This document shows, piece by piece, positions 23,666 through 36,200 of a stretch of DNA of 64,000 nt (position 1 is its first letter; each line of letters opens with the position of its first letter). Location: the NCBI GenBank assembly GCA_023055355.1, contig JALJCS010000029.1, forward strand, positions 6,562,001-6,626,000, given 5' to 3'. A model generated the notes under the pieces. The model saw only the letters and a program-made list of their open reading frames with translations, was not told where the DNA came from and searched no databases. The position numbers were made by a program, and so were the translations under genes. The stretch comes from Agelaius tricolor (lineage: Eukaryota > Chordata > Aves > Passeriformes > Icteridae).

Positions 23666-26394
23666 GAAGAGACCAAGCCCAGCTCCCCTGCAGTGCAGGC
23701 CACCATGGCTGGTGACACTGGTTCACCCTGCAGTGCCCCTGTGGCTGTGGCTGCTCCCCAAGTGAGGCTGCAAACGCTGCTGGAAGCACAGAACGTCCTG
23801 AGCTGGGAGGGCTGCACAGGAGCCCTGGAGCCCTGCACCCCACAGGAGGGTGGGAGCTGCTGGAGTCCCTCCCTGCTGGGCTCTAACCCCAGCCCTGGGA
23901 GCAGGCAGCTGCATTTGAGCCCCACCGCTGCAGATTCTGGGTTGGGACCTCAGGCCTGCTGTTCAGCCCAGGGAAAGCTCTTGGTGGTGGCAGCAGGGAC
24001 AGCAGGGAACGTGCCTGGAAGGGGCAGCTCCTCCCTGCTGTGGCAAGCAGGGATCAGCTCCTGCCCTGGAGCTCCAGGGCTGGCTGTGTTCTGCTCCAGG
24101 TGCTTTTCTGACGGTGCTGTGGGGCAGGATGGACCCACCAGGGGCGTTTGCCAGCTGCAGGTGATGCTGCTGGGCCTCCAGCCCAAGTGAGGTCAGCCCA
24201 GGGAGCTCTGCCCTGCCCTGCTCCTCCTGCCTGGCCCAGCTGTGTCTCCTGGAAGGTTTCTCATTTCTGGGCTGAGTTTCTCCTCTGGTTGCTTTGTTTA
24301 TGGGGGAATAAATGACACAATCAGGCAGCCTGATCTGGTGTGCTGGGAGGGAGGAGAGGCTTGATGCAGATCTCAGGGGCTGTTGCAATCAGCTTAGCCA
24401 TTCCCAGCATCAGGGGCTGTGCAGATCAGCCTTGGGACAAAGGCTGGACCCTGCTCTGCCAGGCATGGGGGCAGGACCAAAGTTTTCACCTAAGTTTGGA
24501 AGTTTTCCAAGTCTGGAAGCCTTTTCCAAGGTCTCAGATCAAATCTTGTGTTTAATTCTAAGCTCTGGCTTACAGGCCTAAAGTTCTGAGTGTTCCCTGC
24601 ATTTCAGATTCCAACATCTCCCCCTTCTTCTCTTCTCTGATCCATCCCAAAGCATCTGTAGCCAGGCTTTCCCCATCTCCCAGCCCTTTATTCCCCACTG
24701 CAGTGCCCCTGTGCACAGCCCTGTGACCTTGTCCCCTCTGTGCTCCATGTCCCCATTTTTGGGTGTCCCTCCTCGCTCTGCCCCTCCCAGTATCTCCCAC
24801 CTGGTGTTCCCAGTTGTGCTGTGGCTGGAGGCTGAGGCCCAGGGAGCAGGGCAGGGGCACCCCCTGAGCTGTGCCAGCCCCTGGAGGCTCCAGCTGCCAC
24901 AGGAGCCACAGCTGGACCTGGGGTGGAGAGGGTGGATGGGGAGGGAGCGTGGGAGAAACCAGGGCCTGTGCATGAAATATTCCAAGTGGGGAAAACTGGC
25001 AGGGTTGCTAATGCTCAGAAGGAGGAGGCAGCCCTCTCTCAAGCCCTGGGGCAGATCAGGAGGCAATAAAGGAGAAGAAAACAGCAGAAATGAGATCTGC
25101 CAAGCTGCCGGCCCAAGCAAGCTGGAACCTGCCTGGGAAGGCAGCTTGTTCCAGAGTGGGAAGGGGCAGATTCCCAGCCAGGCCTGGCTCTGTGCAGAGC
25201 CTTTCCCATGGAAACAGAGCCCCAGCTTTGCAGGGAAAACTGAGCTCTCAGTATCTGGAGGGGAACTCAGCCCCCAGCCCCTAACCCTGGCTCAGGCTGC
25301 CCCTCTCCCAAAGCTCAGCTTGTGGGCAGCTGGAAATGCCAGCCCAGCCCAACAACTCAGTGCCAGCTCACAGAGCTTATTTGGCCCAATCTGGGGTTCA
25401 TTTGCAGGGACAGAATCACAGCAGGCTCATACCAGGACCCTTCACTCATGCTCTACCCCACCAGAATGGGAATGAGAAGGGGGATCTGGATTTTTCCTTT
25501 TGGGAGGACTCACATGGTCCCAAACATCACCCCACTACAGGCTGCAGTGCTTTGTGTGCAGTTTGTGCAACTGTCCTGCACAAACTGGGGCTGGAGGAGG
25601 GGAGGGCAGTGCTTTTCCTGGGCTGAGCTGTCCCTTGTCACCAGGGCTGGCAGCCAGGGGACATTCCTCAACAAGGCAGCACAGCCCCTGCTCACACATC
25701 CCCGTGCTCAGGACAGCTCTGATCCATCCCAAGACACAGGGGCTGGTTCCACGTCCCTGCTGCTGCTTTGCCTGTGACATTTCTCACTAAATCTGCCTTT
25801 CTGGGGCAGGTTGGAGCAGGCAGCCCCATTTCTGGTTGGACAGGCTCTGTTTGTGCTCTGGAGGGGTTGGGAGCAGGGATGGGAGGTGCAGGGTTTGTGG
25901 CCTGGCAGAGAGGGGACGTGCTGGGACTTGCTGCCCCATCACTCCCCCTCTCCACTGTTCCAGCTCAAGGTTTTGAACTTTGGGAACGTCTCCCTGAGAA
26001 AAAAGGGCTGTGAAACCGTGCCAGAGGGAGGGAAGGGATGGAGAAGGGGAGCAGCAGGAGCTGGTGGTTGTCTCATGGGAGCTGTCTGAGCCAAGGCTGT
26101 CCAGTCTGGGGACACAGGGAACAAGCAGCCGTCCCCCCTGGCTCTGCAATTCAATGGCTCCTGCCTGTGAGGGGAAGGAATGCCATTGTTCCCCTTTCCC
26201 TGCTTCCCTCTCTTCTACCCAGCTCCTTCTCCATTTCAAATGGGCTTTTTCCCCCCAGTCCCTTCTCTCCCCACCACTCTCCTCTCTCTTCCATTCCTTT
26301 TGTCTGGCTCTGTGTGAACCCCTGTCCTGCCTGCTGCAGAATTCCTGTGCCCAGACACAACAGATGCTAAAGGGCAAGACTGGAGCTACTCTAG
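23666..26394. other. Non-coding stretch, nothing specific
   Basis: A frame of 254 codons (24711-25475) has no domain, bias or splice context that would support it. No repeat recognised. Confidence 0.5.
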
Positions 26395-26610
26395 ATGCAA
26401 TCTCCATTTTGCTCAAGGATCATTAATTACCTCGATGATTAAATACAATTAAAGATCCCTAAGACCTTTCTACTATCGGGGCCTTCAGCAAGGGCAGCTT
26501 TTAGGAACCTGCACCAGCAGTAAAACAAAAGGAGGAGATAGAGCAGTAAATCGGGGAATCCCAATTAAAATCCGGGCTTAGCTCATTAACCTAATTACAC
26601 ATTGTGTCTT
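26395..26610. promoter_or_regulatory. AT-rich candidate conserved non-coding element
   Basis: Repeat-free, low-GC block in GC-rich surroundings with several homeodomain-type cores: CATTAATTACCTCGATGATT, ACAATTAAAGATC, CCAATTAAAATCC, CATTAACCTAATTACAC. This composition is typical of conserved intronic enhancers. Conservation was not tested. Confidence 0.3.
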
Positions 26611-27080
26611 GCTGGCCTCAGCTGGGCTGGGGGGGAGGCGAGGCAGCAGTGGGGGCGGGCTGGGTGTCCATGTGCTGATCCTGTGGGATTGTTTATGTCA
26701 GCTCCCATTGTCCCTTTGGCTGAGAAAATGGCCTTGGTGGGGGATTTGGAGCTGGGGCTGCGGAAATCCAGGAGGGTTTTGTGTCCTTGGAGCACTGCAC
26801 GTGTTTCCTCTGCCCTGAAATGTTCCCTGGGCACACACCCTGCTCTGTGCCCTGCCTGCCAGGTGGCTCCTTCCACACCCAGCTCACCCTCAGCCCCTCA
26901 TGGAGAGCACTGGGGGACAAGGAGAGGGGGAGAATGGGGTGGAAATGGAAATGGAAGGGGAAATGGGTCAGTGCTGAGCACAGAGAACCCCCCAGGCAGG
27001 CAGATTCCTCTGCTGAGGCTGAAGAACACCAGAGCCCCCTGACTTGGGGCTCACCCTGCAGGGAGCCATCTGCTCTGCTG

Positions 27081-27455
27081 GGTCCAAAATCCTGCACAAA
27101 AATCTCCCCTTCTCCCACTTTGAGGTCCAATATCCTGCACAAAGGTCTCCTCTTCTCTTTGCATCCTGAGTCCAAAATCCTGTCTCCCCTTTTCCCACTT
27201 TGAGGTCCAAAATCCTGCACAAAGTCCCTCCCTTCTCCCATCCTGAGGTCCAAAATCCTTCTCAAAGGCCTCCCCTTCTCCTACCCTGAGTCCAAAATCC
27301 TGCACAAAAATTTCCCCTTCACACATCCTGGGCTCCAAAATCCTGTCTCCCCTTCTCCCACTTTGAGGTCCAAAATCCTTCTCAAAGGCCTCCCCTTCTA
27401 TTCTGAGTCCCAAATCCTGCACAAAGGACCCCCCTTTTCCCATCCTGAGCTCCAG
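27081..27455. repeat. Minisatellite, 44-58 bp unit
   Basis: Repeats of GGTCCAAAATCCTGCACAAA followed by a short variable spacer, CTCCCCTTCTCCCA and a CTGAG end; about eight copies with internal length variation. Confidence 0.92.
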
Positions 27456-27915
27456 AGCCCTGCTCCCAAGCCTGGCACAGGAGCCTGCCTTCCCAGGAGT
27501 TCTTGGGAAGGGAGTCCTGCTGTCCTGGGCCTGTCTGTCCCACCAAGAGAGGGAACAGGAACCTTCAGAGGCTGGAGCCAGGTGACTCAGGGGATTTGTG
27601 GCTTTTCCACACCAAAGTCTGTGGGTGCAGCTGCCTACGTGGCTGCCTTCAAAGGCTTGGGGAGGAGGTGGCAGGCCCAGGCACGTCCTGCCCTAAACCA
27701 GCCCAATTTGGGAAAGCAAGTTGGAGCTGGAAGAGGTCAGGGTGCGGCTTCCCATGCAGCAGGGCCAGGGAAATGGGAGGAATGGGGACCCTGAGTCCCG
27801 TGGGAGCCTCAGCTGTGCCCTCCCCAGCACCTGCAGGCACGGGGCACAAGGGATGGAACCAAGGAGGGCTGTGCAGCACAGCCACTGCCAGCTGGGAGAG
27901 GACAGAATTCCCTGT

Positions 27916-28160
27916 GGAGAGCTTGGCAAGGAGGCAGAGGGGAGTTTCTGACAGCACAGTTTGCCATTCCTGCTTGAAGGACCCTGCCATAACCTAATAA
28001 CAAAGCCAGGGTGCCCCAAATGTCCATCCCTGCTTGGGGAGAGCTTGGCAAGGAGGCAGAGGGGAGTTTCTGACAGCACAGTTTGCCATTCCTGCTTGAA
28101 GGACCCCTGCCATAACCTAATAACAAAGCCAGGGTGCCCCAAATGTCCATCCCAGCTGGG
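27916..28160. repeat. 122-bp tandem duplication
   Basis: Two nearly identical copies begin GGAGAGCTTGGCAAGGAGGC at 27916 and at 28038. Confidence 0.95.
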
Positions 28161-28390
28161 GGAGAGCTGCTGCTCAGCCCTGACTCCTGTCTGAGTCCCT
28201 GGGAAAGATCTGCTCCTTCCCTTCCCTCTGCCCACACAGACACACACCCAAACACCATTTTCCTTCCCCTGGGTTTGCTGTGGGCATCTGAGGAAGATGA
28301 AGGGATATGAGGGGACCACGGGGAGCTGGGAAGGGCTTGGTAGGATGGGGACAGATAGAGAGGATCTGCCTCTCCAGCTACAGGGATGAC

Positions 28391-28445
28391 TTTGGACCTC
28401 AGGATGGGAGAAGGGGAGACCTTTGTGCAGGATTTTGGACTCAGA
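28391..28445. repeat. Inverted single copy of the 27.1-kb minisatellite unit
   Basis: GGACCTCAGGATGGGAGAAG, GGGAGACCTTTGTGCAGGAT and TTTGGACTC are the reverse complement of one unit of the array about 1 kb upstream. Confidence 0.85.
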
Positions 28446-30365
28446 GGGATCTCTGCTGTGTTAGGGATAGAAAAGCAGCAGCTTCAAACCCTGCTGGAGT
28501 TCCTTGGTGTCACAGTTTGCAGTTGCAGAGCTCTGGGAGCTCAGGCTCTGCCCCAGCCCAGTGCAGGGGGGTCATCACTGCCATAAAACTGCAGGGCAGC
28601 TCTCACCAAAGAATTTAATCTGACAGAGGATCAGCAGGAGCCTGGTGAGACATCCTGGGCTTGCTTTGCACATTGGCCATTCCTTGGCTGGTGCTCTGCT
28701 CGCAGGTAATTAAAATGGCTCAAGCCTGCAGCCCCAGCCTGCAGATCGTTTGTATCTGTGCCCAAGGGACCCTGCCCTCAGTGTCTGCTCCAGAGATCCC
28801 CCTCTCTGCAAGGCAGGCTTGGAGGATAAAAAGATTTCATTAACAGGCAGAGAGTGAAGGCAGAAACTCGAAAAAAAATTCTAAAATTCTAAAATCACTG
28901 CAATGGAAAGAAAGAAGGGAGAAGAGAAAATCCTGGGGATGTAAAGAAAGAGGGGGTTTGTAGATCCTACAAGGAGAGAATTCTGAGTGCTCCTCTGTTA
29001 TGCCAAGTGTATCTGGAGTATTCCCAGAGCAAACAGTGCAATTACTTTGGATTCACACTTTGCCACGGAGTTGTCAGGCCCCAGGTTGCAGCTCCCAGAG
29101 GGCTCTGTGCAGACTTGCAGATGAGTTGTTGTGCTTTCCCAGGGGATGTGGAGCCTCTGAGAGGAAAGGCCACGCTGACTTTTCTGAGGACAGCTGTAAA
29201 CTTCCTCTTCCTCTTGGGCTTTGTGTGGCTTCCCCGTCTGGGTGCTTCGCTTGGGGACATCCACAGCGAAATGTCCCCATCCTTGGCTGGGTGTTTGTGG
29301 ATCTGGAGAGGCCCCAGGGCTGGGAACAGCCATGGGGATCCTCACAGCTCGCCCTGAGAAGAGCTGAGAGCTGCTGTTGTCCTTCCCAGGGCTGCTGTTT
29401 CTCTCTGATGGGATCTCTCCTGAGGAAGGTGTGTCCCTCCCCTCAAGGAAGGCTCTTCCCTTCCCTTTGGGGCACATCCTTCCCATCCTCTGAGCTCTGT
29501 TTGCTGCATCCCTGTGGGTCAGGGATGACCTCAGAGGCAGACCCCACCTTGGCACACCTGGAATGATCTTCTCTCCCCTTCTTGATCCGCTGAGCTCCCT
29601 GTGACTGTCACAGCCCTTGGTTCCCAAGCCTGCAAGAAACTTTTGGTTTATTCAACTGCCTCCTCTCAGAGTTTTTGCAGACACAGTCCCTGTGACCTCC
29701 ATCCTTCACTGCAGATGGGGCCTTTGAACTCTCAGAGCCCTGCACTAACAGGGGTTAATGACATTTATCTGCATACTTATCTTCCTGCTCCACTGCCTCT
29801 TGTCACTCTGAAGTCACCTCCAGTAAGGGTTTGTGGCACCCAGGTGACATAATCTCTTTTTCCAAGATGGGACAGTTACTGTTCAAACAGGTTCAGAATC
29901 TCCTTTTAGTCTCTTTTCCCTGTCTTCTCTTTTAATTCATTTTCCATTCATTTAATACCCACATGCTTATTTCTGGAAGTCTTCCTCCACTACTATTCTG
30001 GTCAGTTTTTTACCAAATTGGAAATGGGACTTTTTGTCCTCTTTCCTCTTGCCATTAGCTATTTATATCCTCCCATCCATCTCTTTAGGTAGCCAAGAAT
30101 CCAGCTGTGTTCTCTCTGCCACTCTGCTCCCTAAGCACCAAGTAAAGGTGGCTCTGAGCAGTCCTTAGCTCAAGCAGGGGTGACAGACAAGTGACACTGC
30201 AGCCTGCGAGCCACCCCAGGTCCAGAGGTGGTGGAGCACCAAGGGGAGCAACAGCCAGGCTGCTCCCATCCCTCTGAGGAGGAGTTCTTGTCTCCCTCCT
30301 TGGGATTCCTCCTGCACAGCTCCTCCTCACCCGGGTGATGCTCCTGGCATGGGAGGTCAGGGCAT
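28446..30365. other. Non-coding stretch, nothing specific
   Basis: Frames of up to 209 codons lie opposite one another at 29.0-29.6 kb but show no recognisable protein features. Confidence 0.5.
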
Positions 30366-30545
30366 GGAGTCACAGCATGTTTTGGGTTGGAAGGGACCTT
30401 AAAAACCATTGATTCCACACCCTGCCAGGGGCAGGGACAGCTTCTCCTGAGTCCCATCATCCAACCTTGCCTTGGATATTTCCAGGGATGGAGAGTCCAC
30501 AACCTCTCTGGGCAAAGCCCAGCCCATCTCCCCTCCAGGCCTCCC
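30366..30545 (-). mobile_element. CR1 3' fragment
   Basis: The + strand shows GGTTGGAAGGGACCTTAAAA, CCCTGCCAGGGGCAGGGACA, TTTCCAGGGATGGAGAGTCC and ACAACCTCTCTGGGCAAAG, the reverse complement of CR1 3' UTR blocks in the expected order. Confidence 0.8.
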
Positions 30546-33041
30546 TGCTCCTGCCCCCACTGGTTTGTCTCCAGAGCCGTTTTCCCCACCCTGAGCACTC
30601 CCCTGCTGGAGGACAGAGCTGCTCCCATGGGAAATGGGGAATTTTGGAGCTCCAGCCCTTGGGAGGCAGCAGGGAAGCAGCATGCTGTGCTGGGGAAGGT
30701 GCTCAGGAGTTTCCAGCTTTTCCAAGATAAAAGTTCTGCTGGAAACCTGGAGGACCCTTCCATTCCTTCATTCTTCCTCCCACCAGGAGAGCTGGCTGAC
30801 ATTTTTGGGGTAAAGTTTGTCTTAAAATATGCACAATGTTCTGGAGGAACTGTGTCCATATTGTCACGTCTGGTAAAAAAATGTAATAGCCTGGTTTGTG
30901 TTCTCTCTCTCTCCCCCTCTTTTTTGCCCCCAAATCTGAAAGGAACAGGAGTTCTCTCAACCAGCCTCCCCTGGAGTTGTTAGAGAGTGGAAAGGCACAA
31001 GCAGCAGACTTGTGGAGGAGGAGGAGGAGGTGGGCACAGCAGGCAGGTGCAGGGTGGGAGCAAATCCGTCTGTCGGGAAGGAGGAGCAGAGAGAACCCAG
31101 AGGGAGAGGGGCTCCAGAGGGGCTGGGGGTCCCACACAGCTTGCAGGGCTGGCCCAAGCCCCCAGAAAACTCCAGGGACAGGGTGGGATGAGAGGCAGGA
31201 GAGGATGAACCCAGATGGATCAGGGGGTGTGGGGAGTGAAGGTGGGGAGAGGCACAGGGAGGTGATTTGTGTTTGGGGGTGAGAGCTGCTGGAAAGGTCA
31301 GCTCTGGGGATGACTAAGGCAGGATGGGCTGGCAGAGTGGGGATGTTGGCAGTTTCAGAGGGAGGTTTCCTTCTGCTTTGAAAACTTCCACAAAAGGGAA
31401 ATTTCAAAAGAAAACTTTGGCCTGGCTTCATCCAAAATGCCCCCATCCCATGGCAAGCAAAGCATCCCATCCTGGCTGCACTCCTGGTCAGTGTTTTACC
31501 ATAATGCCATTTCAAAGAAATGAGAGTCCACAAGGAAAAACCATTTCAAACTTATCAAAAGGTTTTTGGTTGGGTTTTTTTTGGGTTTGTTTTTTTTTTT
31601 AGTAGAATTTTGCCAAAATCAGCACGTTCCAGTAGATGGTTTTGGCTTGGACTAAGTGACACTTTCCATCAGAAAAATATGCTGTGCTGGAAAATGTTCC
31701 ACCAGCTCTGGTTATTTTTCATAGCATGCTTTCCATTTTTGTGGCAGCCTCTAGTCTGAGCTGAGACAAAGCACACAGGAGTCCCCTGAGAGCAGTTGAC
31801 CTCCCGGTCTTTGGAAGAGCAGGATGACTCCCTGGAGCTCTCCCCAGTGGCACAGGAAAATCCATCTGGCTTCCACATCCCTCTGCACGTGGCTTGTTGC
31901 TCCCTGAGAAGGGAACACGGAGCCTTGTGCTGATGTAGTTGAACAAAAGGCAATGAAATCACCATGAAAGGCAATGAAATCTGTCAGTTAAGGCCAACTG
32001 AGCTGTTTAACCCTGAAAATCCAGGCCTGGTTTCTGCAGCACCAGGCTGGGGATGGGGAGTTGGCTGCTGGCTTCTCTATCCCTCTCCCTGTGCATGGAT
32101 CTCCATGAGGAGCTGATTGCTTTTGGTCCTGCCTGATCTCTCATGGATCAGGACCTGGGGAACAGTTTTAGGACAAATGTGTGATTCCAGCCTGCCCCAG
32201 GGATTGAGGCCTGTGGGGATCCCAACCTTCCTGCTCAGAATTCAAGTGAAACACCCTGGGAGAGGCCCCCAGAAGTGTTGAAGGTGGTGTTTGCAGGGAC
32301 AACTTTGTCCCTGGGCACTGAGGCACTCAGCACTGGTGTCACTCCACCTCCTCAGGGACATTTGTCATCAAATTCCCCTGAGTGTTGTGGCACAGCCCAG
32401 CTCCTCCCTGGGGCTACCTGGAAGCACAAAGCCACCTTGTTGGACAGTGGGACAATCAGGCATGGAGAAATCTTTAATTTCTCTTCCTGGAGGATCACCT
32501 GTGTCCCTCATTGTGTTACAATCACTAAGGAGATACAACTTTTGTGTCTATATCCCCAGTTAACTCAGCAGAAGCAGCAACGCTCCCACTGAGAGGTGCC
32601 CAAATGGAAATGGGGGTTTGTGAACTCTCTGCAGGACAAATAATCTTTTTTTTTTTTTTTTTTCTGCAGAATTCCCTGCTCCTCCTGCCTTGCCCTCTGC
32701 TCTGGCCTCCCTGAGCCCTTGCTGACAGCCCTTGCTTCTCTGGGCAGGGCAGAGGGGCTGTACCTGGTGGGTCTCCCAGGAAAGCAAAGCCCAGGCAGGG
32801 CAGAGGATGGGGCAGGGAGTGTGACCCGTGGTGGGAGGTCTCCCTGCTGGGCTCTGACCCTCCCTCCCTGCTTTCCTCCCCCCTCCCCATGCTCAGCCTG
32901 CCTTTAATGGGTGGTCTTGTCCCTTGTTTACAGTGCTGGCTCTTGCAGGCCCCTCTGAGCCCAGCAATCATTCCTCAGACAGCCTGCATGGAGGTTGGGA
33001 CCTTAATGGATGGGAGAGCTGCATCTCCACCCAGCACGGGG
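30546..33041. other. Non-coding stretch, nothing specific
   Basis: G-rich patch at 31010-31040 and homopolymer T/A runs near 31590 and 32645; no exon supported. Confidence 0.5.
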
Positions 33042-33262
33042 GTCACAGCAGGGTTTGGGTTTAAAGGACCTCAAAGCTGATCCCATTTCACCCCCTGCCA
33101 TGGGCAGGGACACTTCTCACCATCCCAGGGTGTTCAGAGCTCCCTCCAGCCTGGCCTTGGGCACTTCCAGGGATGGGGCAGCCACAGCTTCTCTGGGAAA
33201 CCTGTGCCAGTCCCTCACAGCAGAGAATTTCTTCCTAAAATCTAATCTAACCCCACTGTTTT
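33042..33262 (-). mobile_element. CR1 3' fragment
   Basis: Blocks in order on the + strand are GGGTTTAAAGGACCTCAAAG, CCCTGCCATGGGCAGGGACA, CTTCCAGGGATGGGGCAGCC and AGAGAATTTCTTCCTAAAAT, then CTAATCTAACCCC. This is the reverse complement of a CR1 3' region reaching into the RT C-terminal codons. Confidence 0.85.
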
Positions 33263-36200
33263 TCAGCACATGGGATATTTCAGAAATGTGGGGCTGGCTT
33301 TGTTCAGAGGGTGAATGGCACACTCACCCCCAGCCTCAAAGTCTCTCCTGATTTCTGGCACGTCCTTAGCACAAAATCTCAGAGATTTGGTTGCAAGCAG
33401 TTTGCTCAGGGTTGGTAAAATCGTGAGCCACTATTTGGGAACCTCTAGTGGAGCTCTTACCTGGGCAATGTTTAGGTTTCCACGCTCTGCCTATTAAATG
33501 GATTTTCCCCTTCATCTCCCCCGGTTTCCCCAGCCGTGGAAATGAGGGTGACTCTGCCATTTGCATGAGGGGTGGGTGGGGCTGTGGGGCTCCCCACAAA
33601 TGCCTCCATCCCTGCTCCCTCAGGTGGGAATTGCCACCATCCTCGGCACATCCCCACCTCCAGCCCGGTGAGATTGCCGCTGCTTGCCTGGGTGGCCTTG
33701 GGCACATCTCTTTGTCATTCAGCACCTCTGGTTTCCCCACCCCTGAAAGCAGGGGTAATAAGGCTTTCCTGCCTCTCAGGGTGTTGGAGGATTAATTAGT
33801 TGCTGTTTGAAAAGCCTTTTGAAGATGCAAAGCTTTTTTCCATAAATATGCAGAGTGATTCCTGCCGATGGGGCCCAGGTAGGACTGGAGCTGTGTCTGC
33901 CTCTGCTCTAAGAAGTGAAATCTGTAGAAATTCCTTACACAGGGGTTTGATGATAAGAAAGCTGAGCAGCAGCAGGTTGGAAATCAAGCAGAGCATTGAA
34001 TTTGAGGTTATTTGTGCTCACTGCTCTTTCTGGGCTGTTGTTCATGGGCTGGAATCTTTAAACAACCCAGAGAAAGTTGGGAGGTCTGAGCCTTTCCCAC
34101 TTCCCTGCAGAGATATCTCTAGGGCAAGATAAAAACACATTAAAAGAGAAATCACAGGCAGGGAGCCAGCAAAGGGTGTCTGTCCATTGCATCTGTTGGT
34201 GCCATGTTTGCATTTGTCTTGTTCGCAAAGCTTTTCCCTACTTGTCAGCCACCAGAGCATATATCACATTCTCCTGGTTACAAAAAAATTTGCTTGTTTC
34301 TGTCTTTCGAAACAAATTACAGAAGAACAGAGCGTGGCATCCCTGCTCCCGAGAGGAGGAAACATTTCTTTTTAACTTTGGGAGATAGTGAGATATCAGC
34401 AATATGTTATATCCTGAGAGATAATGGGAGGAAAGCAAAACCACAGGCAGAAAGCTGTGACTGTTAAACACACATTTCAGCTATAGGAAAGTCAGAGTTT
34501 TGATCTTCTCCTTGAAAATTACAGGGCTGGCCAGCACCAGCGGGCTTTGGCAGGGGTGCATTTTTCACCACGTTTTGGACACGAGGCCAGCGTTTGGAAT
34601 CTTTGATAATTTCCTGTGACCGGGCATCTCTGCTGATGAAAGAGGCTTGGTTTGAGTGGGGACAGAGGGAATTGGCTGCTGGGGCAGCCAGGGGAGGCTG
34701 CCAGTTATTAACCCTGGCGCTGAAGTCACGCCTGAGTCAGCAGAGTTTCGGCTTTGTCCCGTTCCCATTGTGGAGGCGAGTGAGTCACTCCCTGCTCCAG
34801 CCCTGAGAGCTCCCCCATTTCCTGCTCCAGCTCCACAGACCAGAGAGAGGGGGGGAAGGATCTGATGTTCTCTCGTTTTTCTGTGCCATCGAGTTTATTT
34901 TTGTTTTTATTGAATCTCTTCAGCCTCAAGTTCCCTCCTTTCGGAAATGAGGCTCTCCATGGGTTACTATCTTGATCCCCTCTTCACAGCTCCTCATTAA
35001 ATCTCTCCTCCTTAGCACCTGGAGAGCTCGAGGAGATTTAGCACTGGACCAGAGCTCCTTGAACAATATCCAAGGCAACAAGGAAGTCCAAGAAAGAGGC
35101 AGAGCAGAGAAAACACTCGTGTGCATTTGAGGACTCAGCCCATCAAGATAAGGTCTCAGGACAGTCTCAGCTTAATTAGCTTCCCTCTTCTCAAAGCTCC
35201 AACTTCTTTCCCTTCCTCCACACTTGATTTTCCAGCTTTTCTTCCCCACCCAACCACCAAATAAGCATTGGCTCTGCTTGTGGTCCTCTTTCTTTTGCTT
35301 ACAGGTTAGAATTGGTAAGCAAGAAGACCTTGGTTTTTTCCTTGCTGGCAGGCAGCGAGATGATTCCAGAGAGAAGAGTCTTGGATTTTTGATTCTTTGT
35401 CCTTGCCTGGCCAGCTGCCTGCTTTTCCTAGTGCAGAATGCCATCCTGGACATGTCCACTGGTGGAACAGTGGCTGGGGATGAGCAGGGGTGGGCGAGTG
35501 GGCTGGGGTGTGGCGGTGGAGATACCAGAGGGGTGGGAAGATTTTTAAGGCTACAATGGAAGGAGAGCAATTCAAAGAAAGGCACAAGCATTGACCAGCT
35601 GGAGAGGCAATCCTGGACACAGGCAGTGGGGAGGGAAGGAGATGTGACATGGAAATTGCAGGACAAAGGAGATTGGAGTTGCGAAACCAAGCGCTGGACA
35701 GGTGGGAGCAGGAGCACACGGCAGGAAAAGAGCTGAGGAAGGAGCTGGAGCCACATCCAGGCCACAGGAGAGGGGAAATGAGCCAAGTGGGCAGCAGTGG
35801 GGCACAGCAGGCTGTGTGTGTGCTCAGGTGTGTGGGAGCTGGCAGCTGGATCAGCCGGGCGCGCTGGGGCGGGCCGGGCGCTGCGCGGCGCGGACGGAGC
35901 CTTTGTGCTTTGTTGCTGAGCACGGGCTTTGGGAGCTTTATTGCAGGAAGGCCTTTCCCAGTGCTGTGTCAGCTCTTTCTGCAGGAGCCCTGCTCTGCCA
36001 GCCTCCCTGCTTTCGCCATGGGGCATGTTCCCCTCCCCGTGACTTGGGGGGTGAAGCAAAGCAGCTGTGAGAACGGCAGGGAAGGAACAGCAGGGAGGGA
36101 GAGCTGGGAGCAGAGGCAGGCTGCTGTTCCCATCCCACTCCCCTGCTTTGCAGCCCTTTTCCTGGCTGGATGCAGCTGGGGATGTTTGCAAAGTTGAAAA

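Noticed and set aside
24711..25475. 254-codon frame on the + strand
   Set aside because: No domain, no splice-bounded conservation signal, ordinary composition; long chance frames are common in this GC-moderate sequence.
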